Origin: Candidatus Nomurabacteria bacterium
GTDB lineage: Bacteria > Patescibacteriota > Minisyncoccia > Phycocordibacterales > UBA9973
Direction of reading: 5' to 3'
Assembly: GCA_020846955.1 (NCBI GenBank)
Contig: JADLCZ010000046.1
Span: 1 to 6,901 of the forward strand
DNA: 6,901 bases
The notes beneath the pieces were generated by a model. That model made no database searches. It saw only the letters and a list, made by a program, of their open reading frames with translations, and had not been told where the DNA came from. Positions 1 through 5,510 of the stretch are shown here, piece after piece. The number at the start of each line of letters is the position of its first letter. The stretch's first letter is position 1. The position numbers were made by a program, and so were the translations under genes.

Positions 1-269
1 ACGTCACGAGCCACAGCATGCAATTTGCGTGCTTGGCGATTGACACTCATTTGGATAAAAATAGATAGGTATATTGCCTCGAGTGATACAAGAGTTGTAA
101 CAACAAGCAATATTTTATCAATCTCAAATCCCCAGAAGTACATTACAAAAGAAAATGCAAATAATGCAGTATGAATAAGAAGCGAGCTTGTAGAGCCGAT
201 CCAATATGTAGCTTTGATTGCAGTTCGCTCAATACTATCCATAGATTTTGTTCGAATATGCTTTATCAT
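1..269 (-). CDS. DUF1003-like two-helix membrane protein (N-terminal part, cut by window edge)
   Basis: This minus-strand frame is open from the ATG at 269 to the left edge, giving 89 residues with no stop; the C-terminus lies outside the window. A short basic N-terminus (MIKHIRTKSMD) is followed by two predicted membrane helices at about residues 22-45 and 51-73. The second helix ends in VSLEAIYLSIFIQMSVNRQ, which resembles the conserved end of DUF1003-type proteins, where a SLEA- or SLQA-like motif precedes MSQNRQ. A charged segment (RKLHAVARD) then begins, and in relatives I recall from CPR genomes it continues as a helical tail. The start could instead be the ATG at 242 (MDSIERTA). ATG 269 is preferred because a TATAAT lies 11 bases upstream of it. 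Neither start has a Shine-Dalgarno sequence. The molecular function of the family is not known to me. The gene diverges from the leuS operon. Confidence 0.75.
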   Translation of the reverse strand, partial: MIKHIRTKSMDSIERTAIKATYWIGSTSSLLIHTALFAFSFVMYFWGFEIDKILLVVTTLVSLEAIYLSIFIQMSVNRQARKLHAVARD

Positions 270-276
270 AATAGGT

Positions 277-305
277 TTTATTATACACTATTTCTATGTT
301 ATAAT
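277..305 (+). promoter_or_regulatory. Candidate extended -10 promoter for the hypothetical-leuS-murJ operon
   Basis: The sequence TGTTATAAT at 297-305 is a full extended -10 element (TG, one base, TATAAT). The matching -35 position, 277-282, reads TTTATT, which is weak, as is usual for extended -10 promoters. Transcription would begin near 311-313. The expected -35 region overlaps the -10 box of the divergent promoter, and the reverse also holds, so the two promoters probably cannot be occupied at once. Confidence 0.5.
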
Positions 306-308
306 CCA
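280..308 (-). promoter_or_regulatory. Candidate promoter for the leftward membrane-protein gene
   Basis: On the minus strand a perfect TATAAT lies at 285-280, with a weak TGGATT (3 of 6 consensus bases) at 308-303, giving a spacer of 17. The ATG at 269 follows the -10 box after only 10 bases, so the transcript would carry a leader of just a few bases. AT-rich DNA yields chance TATAAT boxes; the support is the position in front of a good reading frame. Confidence 0.45.
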
Positions 309-316
309 GCATATGG

Positions 317-353
317 ATCCCGTAAGAGATGTGCTGTTATGTACTTGCGGGAT
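317..353 (+). promoter_or_regulatory. Leader hairpin 1 (10-bp stem)
   Basis: ATCCCGTAAG at 317-326 pairs with CTTGCGGGAT at 344-353 along all ten positions, with one G-T wobble and a 17-base loop. It lies a few bases after the predicted transcription start of the leuS operon. An A-rich stretch, not a T run, follows on the plus strand, so it is not a simple intrinsic terminator. A role in RNA stability or in controlling translation of the next gene is possible but unproven. The right arm overlaps the alternative ATG at 352. Confidence 0.5.
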
Positions 354-404
354 GAAAAAAAATATAAATCGTAAATATATTATTAACAATAATCAATATG
401 ATAC

Positions 405-422
405 GGAAGTCTTTGGACTTCC
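405..422 (+). promoter_or_regulatory. Leader hairpin 2 (perfect 7-bp stem, 4-base loop)
   Basis: GGAAGTC at 405-411 and GACTTCC at 416-422 form a perfect 7-bp stem around the loop TTTG. It ends 13 bases before the preferred ATG at 436 and no T run follows. Together with hairpin 1 it makes the 5' leader unusually structured for such compact DNA. It could affect ribosome access to the ATG at 436. If translation starts at 313 or 352, it lies within coding sequence instead. Confidence 0.45.
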
Positions 423-435
423 TATCTCTAACGGG

Positions 436-975
436 ATGGATACAAATAATATTACAAAAACTTCCAAATTTGTGCGTGTGTCAATTGTGGTTGCGATTGT
501 TGTTGTTATGAATATGTTTTTCAACTATGGTGTATCGCTTGTCTACAAGGAGCCTGTTTATGATCAATTTATCAAACCTGCACCAGTTATAGAATCCATT
601 AAAACTAGGGATGAATGTTTAAGTATTGGAGGCCAATGGAATGAAAATATTTACCCAGAGAAATTATCCGAAACAAAAGCTACAGGATACTGTGACCCAA
701 ATTATACAAATCAAAAAAATTACGACGAAGCTCGAAAATTGTATGAAAGAAATGTATTTATAACACTTGTAGTGCTAGGTGTTGTCTCATTAATTATTGC
801 AGGATTCCTGACATTACCATTACTTAGTATATCATTCGCTTGGGGAGGAGTATTATCATTCATCATTGCTTCAATTCGATACTGGTCTATTGCTGACAAT
901 TTATTGAAAGTAGTTATCCTTGGTATTGCACTTGCTACACTTATATACTTGGCAGTAAAAAAATTCTCTAAATAG
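436..975 (+). CDS. Small four-helix membrane protein of unknown function
   Basis: From the ATG at 436 this gives 179 residues. A polar start (MDTNNITKTSK) leads into a membrane helix at about 12-36. A loop of roughly 70 residues follows, containing two cysteines (C61 in DECLSIGGQW and C86 in GYCDPNY) that could form a disulfide if the loop faces outward. Three more helices lie at about 106-126, 128-147 and 155-173, before a basic tail (KKFSK). I recall similar proteins from CPR genomes but know no function. The frame is open further upstream, with ATGs at 352, 313 and 214. ATG 436 is preferred because the residues before it are low-complexity and overlap two hairpins, while 214 lies upstream of the predicted promoter. 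ATG 313 would suit a leaderless transcript. The stop is 2 bases before leuS, so this is the first gene of the operon. Confidence 0.75.
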   Translation: MDTNNITKTSKFVRVSIVVAIVVVMNMFFNYGVSLVYKEPVYDQFIKPAPVIESIKTRDECLSIGGQWNENIYPEKLSETKATGYCDPNYTNQKNYDEARKLYERNVFITLVVLGVVSLIIAGFLTLPLLSISFAWGGVLSFIIASIRYWSIADNLLKVVILGIALATLIYLAVKKFSK

Positions 976-977
976 TA

Positions 978-3755
978 ATGAAAGAATACGATCACAAGAA
1001 AATTGAAAAAAAGTGGCAGAATGAATGGGATAAAAATAAAATCTACACGGCAAAGACAGGCAAAGCTGGCAAGAAATTCTACGGACTCATAGAATTCCCT
1101 TATCCATCTGGAGCAGGGCTTCATGTAGGTCATATACGAAGTAATACTGCGATGGATATAATCTCGCGTAAGCGTAGAATGGAGGGCTACAATGTCCTTT
1201 ATCCTATTGGCTGGGATGCCTTTGGCTTGCCGACTGAGAATTATGCTATCAAGACTGGTATTCAACCTGCAAAGGTTACCAAGCAAAATACAGATACATT
1301 TCGTAAGCAGTTGAAAATGCTCGGATTCTCTTTCGACTGGTCACGCGAGGTCAATACCACGGATCCGGCGTATTATAAATGGACTCAATGGATATTTCTT
1401 CAAATGTACAAAAAAGGCTTGGCTTATAAGGCCAAGACAGAGATCAATTGGTGCCCAAAAGATAAAATTGGACTTGCAAATGAAGAAGCCGAGGGTGGAG
1501 TATGTGATCGTTGCGGAGGCCCAGTTGAGAAGAGAGAGAAAGAGCAATGGATGCTTGCAATTACCAAATATGCAGATAGATTGGATAAAGATTTAGATAC
1601 GGTAGATTATTTGGAGAAAATAAAAATTCAACAACGAAATTGGATAGGCAAGAGCGAAGGCGCACTGGTCAAATTCGATGATATAGAAATTTTCACAACT
1701 AGACCCGATACAATGTATGGTGCTACCTTTATAGCTATCGCGGGTAAGGCTGATCGTTTTACTGGACAATATGTTACCAATCCCGCAAGTAAAGAGAAAA
1801 TTCCTGTTTGGGAAGCTGAATATGTATTGGGAGACTATGGTACAGGAGCAATAATGGGAGTACCAGCACATGATGAGAGAGATTTTGAATTTGCAAAGAA
1901 AAATAAAATTAAGATATCTCAAGTTATTATGCCCGTTCTGCGTGATTTAAAGAATTTACCCCGCAATGATAAAAAAGATACTAAGCGGGATGTTGTACAC
2001 GTTATTCTGCGTAACCTAAAAAACAAAGAAATATTGCTTGCTTTTCTTAAAGATGAATCTTGGGGTGATAATAAACCAATAAACTTTATTATTGGTGGTA
2101 TTGAGGAAGGCGAAACAGAAGTTGAAGCATCAATAAGAGAAATAAAAGAGGAAACTGGTTATACGGATGTTGAGTTCAAGGAGAAATTATCAATCGAAAC
2201 TTGCGCAGAATTTTTTCAAGCACAAAAAGATGTTAATCGTATTGTTCATGTGCGAACACTAGTATTTAATTTATTGTCAGAAAAAAAAGTAGAAATAAAC
2301 GAAGAAGAAAAACAAAAACATGATTTTAAATGGATACCAGAGAGCCAAGTTGCTTCAAAAATAACTATCCCAGATGATACTCTTGCATGGAAATATTATC
2401 AAGTTGGGGGTTTTGCATACGAAGGTGAAGGTACACTCATAAATTCTGGGGAATTTACAGGTATGGATTCCGAGGTTGCACGTAAAAAGATTACTGAATA
2501 TGTAGGTGGCAAGATTGTTACGAAATTCAAACTTCGTGATTGGGTATTCTCCAGACAGCGTTACTGGGGAGAGCCTATTCCAATTGTAAATTGTGATAAA
2601 TGTGGATATGTACCACTAAATGAAAAAGATTTGCCATTGGAATTACCAAAAGTAAAATCATACGAGCCTACAGACAATGGCGAGAGCCCGTTGGCGAATA
2701 TTACAGCATGGGTCAATACAAAATGTCCTAAATGTAAAGGCAAGGCCAAAAGGGAAACAGATACTATGCCGAATTGGGCAGGGAGCTCTTGGTATTTCCT
2801 ACGTTATACAGACCCAAAGAACAAAAAGGAATTCGCGAGTATGAAGGCTCTGAAATACTGGATGAAGAATGGAGTCGATTGGTACAACGGTGGTATGGAG
2901 CATACAACACTCCATCTATTGTATTCACGTTTCTGGCATAAATTCCTTTATGATTTGAAAGTTGTCCCTACAAAGGAGCCATATATGAAGCGTACAAGTC
3001 ATGGAATGATACTTGCTGAAAGTGGTGCCAAGATGAGCAAGAGCGTAGGTAATACAGTAAATCCAGATGAAATAGTAAAGTTGTACGGAGCCGATACACT
3101 TCGTATGTATGAGATGTTTATGGGGCCATTTGACCAAGCAGTGTCTTGGAGTACAGAGAGTATGATAGGCCCACGAAGATTCTTGGAAAGAGTTTGGAGA
3201 CTTGGATTAAAAGTAGCCTCACCGACACAGCAGAATTTCCGCGCTTTACCCTCTCTACGGGGGCTCCGACACGCAGAAAATTCTCCTATGTCGGCTCAGC
3301 TACTCACAATTCTTCACAAAACTATTAAGAAAGTCACTGAAGATATTGAAAGTATGAATTTCAATACTGCTGTTTCGTCTATGATGATGTTACTCAATGA
3401 TATGGAGAAATGTGAATCTGTGCAGATAAAAGATTATAAAATATTCTTACAAATTCTTGCACCTTTTGCACCTCATATTGCAGAGGAATTGTGGTTGCAA
3501 ATGGGAGAAAGGAAAAGCATACATTTATCTAAATGGCCAAAATATGATCCTAAAAAGTTAGAAAACGAAACAGTAAAGATTGGTGTACAAGTAAATGGCA
3601 AAGTTCGCGCAGAATTAGTAATTGGCAAAGATGAAGATGAAGACGAAATAAAAGCCAAAGCAATGAGAGATGAAAATGTAATTAAATGGATGGATGGCAA
3701 ATCAGCAAAGAAAATTATTTATGTAAAAGGACGCCTTGTGAATATTGTAATATAA
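978..3755 (+). CDS. leuS: Leucyl-tRNA synthetase with an embedded Nudix domain
   Basis: A class I aminoacyl-tRNA synthetase of 925 residues that charges tRNA-Leu in the cytoplasm. Domains in order: Rossmann fold with the HIGH-type motif H49-V-G-H52; a cysteine-containing module (C159, C176, C179); CP1 editing domain with TTRPDT at 240-245 and HDERD at 298-302, where D302 matches E. coli D345; a Nudix domain at about 337-475; return to CP1 at GTLINSGEF; RDWVFSRQRYWGEPIP of the catalytic core; a zinc knuckle (C539, C542, C583, C586); KMSKS at 685-689; an anticodon-binding helical domain; and a C-terminal tRNA-binding domain ending in GRLVNIVI. The leucine-specific insertion before KMSKS is absent, with only four residues between HGMILA and KMSKS. 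The editing residues are intact, so post-transfer editing is plausible. A palindromic insert encodes residues 749-772. ATG 978 follows the upstream stop by 2 bases and has no Shine-Dalgarno sequence, suggesting translational coupling. Confidence 0.97.
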   Translation: MKEYDHKKIEKKWQNEWDKNKIYTAKTGKAGKKFYGLIEFPYPSGAGLHVGHIRSNTAMDIISRKRRMEGYNVLYPIGWDAFGLPTENYAIKTGIQPAKVTKQNTDTFRKQLKMLGFSFDWSREVNTTDPAYYKWTQWIFLQMYKKGLAYKAKTEINWCPKDKIGLANEEAEGGVCDRCGGPVEKREKEQWMLAITKYADRLDKDLDTVDYLEKIKIQQRNWIGKSEGALVKFDDIEIFTTRPDTMYGATFIAIAGKADRFTGQYVTNPASKEKIPVWEAEYVLGDYGTGAIMGVPAHDERDFEFAKKNKIKISQVIMPVLRDLKNLPRNDKKDTKRDVVHVILRNLKNKEILLAFLKDESWGDNKPINFIIGGIEEGETEVEASIREIKEETGYTDVEFKEKLSIETCAEFFQAQKDVNRIVHVRTLVFNLLSEKKVEINEEEKQKHDFKWIPESQVASKITIPDDTLAWKYYQVGGFAYEGEGTLINSGEFTGMDSEVARKKITEYVGGKIVTKFKLRDWVFSRQRYWGEPIPIVNCDKCGYVPLNEKDLPLELPKVKSYEPTDNGESPLANITAWVNTKCPKCKGKAKRETDTMPNWAGSSWYFLRYTDPKNKKEFASMKALKYWMKNGVDWYNGGMEHTTLHLLYSRFWHKFLYDLKVVPTKEPYMKRTSHGMILAESGAKMSKSVGNTVNPDEIVKLYGADTLRMYEMFMGPFDQAVSWSTESMIGPRRFLERVWRLGLKVASPTQQNFRALPSLRGLRHAENSPMSAQLLTILHKTIKKVTEDIESMNFNTAVSSMMMLLNDMEKCESVQIKDYKIFLQILAPFAPHIAEELWLQMGERKSIHLSKWPKYDPKKLENETVKIGVQVNGKVRAELVIGKDEDEDEIKAKAMRDENVIKWMDGKSAKKIIYVKGRLVNIVI
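1986..2402 (+). other. Nudix hydrolase domain inside the LeuRS CP1 editing domain
   Basis: Residues about 337-475 of LeuRS have no counterpart in E. coli LeuRS, where the chain passes almost directly from the strand after HDQRD to GVLFNSGEF. They contain an exact Nudix box, GX5EX7REUXEEXGU, from G373 to Y395 (bases 2094-2162), with the metal-binding glutamates E388, E391 and E392 in REIKEETGY. Before the box come strands VVHVILRN and NFIIGG. After it come strands (VRTLVFNLL) and an acidic helix with EEEKQKHDFKWIP, in the usual Nudix order. Nudix enzymes hydrolyse nucleoside diphosphates linked to another group. The actual substrate here cannot be read from the sequence. Confidence 0.93.
3222..3294 (+). 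repeat. In-frame imperfect palindromic element within leuS
   Basis: CCGACACAGCAGAATTTCC at 3222-3240 and GAAAATTCTCCTATGTCGG at 3276-3294 are inverted copies that pair at 16 of 19 positions. A further GCG/CGC pair lies just inside (3241-3243 with 3272-3274). The left motif recurs in direct orientation at 3266-3286 (CCGACAC, GCAGAA, TTCTCC), so the right half can also fold on itself as CCGACA...TGTCGG. CTCA flanks both sides (3218-3221 and 3295-3298), a possible but short target duplication. The stretch is richer in G and C than its surroundings and uses codons such as CGG and GGG. It stays in frame and encodes residues 749-772, between the catalytic and anticodon-binding domains, where LeuRS tolerates length change. 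Confidence 0.65.
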
Positions 3756-3756
3756 T

Positions 3757-5442
3757 ATGGTAAAAAAGATTTTTACATTTTTGAACAAGGAATTCCATGG
3801 GGTAAACGAGGCTGCATTGTTGCTTGGTTCTTTTGCCTTTCTCTCACAAATTCTAGGTCTTGTTCGTGATAGATTACTTGCGCATATTGTAGGAGCTGGA
3901 CCCGTGCTCGATATTTATTATGCTGCATTTAGAATACCCGATTTATTATATGTTTCTGTTGCATCGCTTGCATCTATTACAGTATTGATGCCTTTTATTG
4001 TGGGTAAAATGAAGGGTGAGGATGGACATAATGATGCTCGGAAATTCCTCAATACTATCTTCTCGGCGTTTATGATATGCATGCTCGTAGTGAGCATAAT
4101 TGTATATATTTTGATGCCACAAATTGCGCATCTAATTGCACCTGGCTTTAACCCAAATTCGTACGATATATTGGTACATACAAGTCGAATTATGCTTCTG
4201 TCTCCGATTCTAATCGGGTTTTCAAATCTGATTGGTACTGTCACACAATTGTATAAAAAGTTTTTTGTCTTCTCGCTCTCACCTGTATTTTATAATATTG
4301 GGATAATTATTGGGATAATATTTTTTTACCCAAGCTTCGGTACATATGGATTGGCATATGGTGTGATACTTGGAGCAATTATGCATCTAGCTATACAGAT
4401 CCCAACTGTTGTATCTCACAATTTATTACCACGATTCACCAATAAAATAGCATGGAGGGAAGTCATATCTGTTATCAAAATTTCTATACCACGTACACTT
4501 ACACTCTCATTTGGAAGTATTACTATGATTATTTTTATTGCTTTGGCCTCTAAGCTCTCGGCTGGGTCTATCTCACTCTTTACATTCTCGTTTAATCTAC
4601 AATCTGTGCCTGTTGGAATTATAGGTATATCGTATTCTGTTGCAGCCTTTCCTATACTTGTGCGTGCATATGCAAAAAATGATATGGAAACATTTCGTAT
4701 AAATATTATTGGTGGAATACAACAGATAATTTTTTGGTCGTTGCCTATTATGGCGATATTTATTGTTCTACGAGCACAGATTGTACGTGTTATATTAGGT
4801 GCTAGCACATTTTCTTGGGGGCAGACCAAGCTTACGGCTGCAGCAGTAGCACTATTTATTATTTCACTTGTATCGCAAAGTATAGTATTACTACTTGTAC
4901 GTGGGTATTATGCATCTGGTAATACAAAGAAGCCTTTGTGGATAAATTTATTTTCATCAATTGTCGTTGTTGTTCTGGGTTTTGTTATATTGCAATTATT
5001 CTATACTATGCCGATACTTCGTCACACTATAGAGAGTCTCTTGCGTGTCACTGATGTGCACGGTACAGAGATGCTTGCACTACCATTTGCTTATGCAATC
5101 GGGTCACTGATAAATGTGGGTCTAATCTGGCTATCATTCAGAAAAGATTTTTTTGCCGGGATCAAAACTGGGATTTCTCGAACAGTATTTCAGAGTATTG
5201 TGGCAACATTGGTTATTGGAATAATTTCGTACTTCTCACTAGATATTTTTGATAATATATTCAGCTTGTTTACATTTTGGGGGATTTTCCTACAAGGATT
5301 TAGCGCAGGAGTGTTGGGTATAATTGCTGGAATACTTACTTTGCACTTAATGAAAAATAAAGAATACATTGCTGTTCGTGATGCAATGTCACATAAATTC
5401 TGGAAGCGAAATGTTGCAATTCCTGAGCAAAAAGCACTCTAG
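3757..5442 (+). CDS. murJ: MurJ/MviN-family lipid II flippase
   Basis: A 561-residue polytopic membrane protein, a little longer than E. coli MurJ (511). MurJ moves lipid-linked peptidoglycan precursor to the outer face of the cytoplasmic membrane. The N-terminus shows the family pattern: a helix with SQILGLVRDRLLAHIVGAG (residues 30-48), then D52 and AAFRIPDLL (56-64). Many further hydrophobic helices follow, consistent with about 14, and a charged tail ends the protein. A later family block reads FNLQSVPVGIIG (279-290). By my alignment to E. coli, R24 is kept as R37 and D39 as D52, but the functionally important R18, R52 and R270 correspond to Q31, Y65 and N280. The same pattern fits CPR relatives as I remember them, so flippase activity is likely but inferred. 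The start lies 1 base after the leuS stop, without a Shine-Dalgarno sequence, so expression is probably coupled to leuS. Confidence 0.93.
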   Translation: MVKKIFTFLNKEFHGVNEAALLLGSFAFLSQILGLVRDRLLAHIVGAGPVLDIYYAAFRIPDLLYVSVASLASITVLMPFIVGKMKGEDGHNDARKFLNTIFSAFMICMLVVSIIVYILMPQIAHLIAPGFNPNSYDILVHTSRIMLLSPILIGFSNLIGTVTQLYKKFFVFSLSPVFYNIGIIIGIIFFYPSFGTYGLAYGVILGAIMHLAIQIPTVVSHNLLPRFTNKIAWREVISVIKISIPRTLTLSFGSITMIIFIALASKLSAGSISLFTFSFNLQSVPVGIIGISYSVAAFPILVRAYAKNDMETFRINIIGGIQQIIFWSLPIMAIFIVLRAQIVRVILGASTFSWGQTKLTAAAVALFIISLVSQSIVLLLVRGYYASGNTKKPLWINLFSSIVVVVLGFVILQLFYTMPILRHTIESLLRVTDVHGTEMLALPFAYAIGSLINVGLIWLSFRKDFFAGIKTGISRTVFQSIVATLVIGIISYFSLDIFDNIFSLFTFWGIFLQGFSAGVLGIIAGILTLHLMKNKEYIAVRDAMSHKFWKRNVAIPEQKAL

Positions 5443-5469
5443 AATTACTATAAATATTTATTTAATAAA

Positions 5470-5492
5470 AAATCCTTTGAATATAAGGGTTT
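5470..5492 (+). terminator. Weak hairpin after murJ, possible terminator
   Basis: AAATCCTT (5470-5477) pairs with AAGGGTTT (5485-5492), with one T-G wobble and a 7-base loop. On the plus strand only TTTCTG follows the stem, so it is a poor intrinsic terminator for the leuS-murJ operon. On the minus strand the stem is followed by a long T run (complement of the A tract at 5467-5472), so it would work better there, although no minus-strand gene is seen to the right. It overlaps the -35 region of the next promoter. Confidence 0.35.
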
Positions 5493-5504
5493 CTGTGGTA
5501 TAAT
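5477..5504 (+). promoter_or_regulatory. Extended -10 promoter of the ABC transporter gene
   Basis: A -35 candidate TTGAAT (5477-5482, 4 of 6 consensus bases) is separated by 16 bases from TATAAT at 5499-5504, which is preceded by TGG to give an extended -10. Only six bases (GTTTTT) separate the -10 box from the ATG at 5511. Transcription would therefore begin at or next to the start codon, giving a leaderless mRNA. This is the strongest promoter candidate in the window. Confidence 0.7.
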
Positions 5505-5510
5505 GTTTTT

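Noticed and set aside
339..374. Eleven-codon frame (MYLRDEKKYKS) in the leader as a leucine attenuator peptide
   Set aside because: It has a single Leu codon and no following terminator with a T run, so a leucine-responsive attenuator is not supported.
317..422. T-box or other known riboswitch upstream of leuS
   Set aside because: The hairpins are simple, and I could not find a T-box-like conserved bulge sequence or a terminator/antiterminator pair. leuS is also not the first gene.
720..1286. Minus-strand open frame of 188 codons overlapping the hypothetical gene and leuS
   Set aside because: It lies opposite two well-supported coding regions, shows no recognisable domain and has no promoter; it is a shadow frame.
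1935..2030. Short repeat in LeuRS (VLRDLKN and ILRNLKN)
   Set aside because: The DNA similarity is limited to a few bases, and both segments fit expected positions of the linker and first Nudix strand; probably coincidence.
1935..2405. Nudix segment as a frameshifted or separate gene interrupting leuS
   Set aside because: One continuous frame runs through it, and both LeuRS halves and the Nudix box are intact, so it is a domain insertion and not a disruption.
3146..3328. Plus-strand frame of 60 codons across the leuS palindrome
   Set aside because: It overlaps leuS out of frame; the LeuRS frame is intact on both sides, so this is not evidence of a separate gene carried by the repeat.
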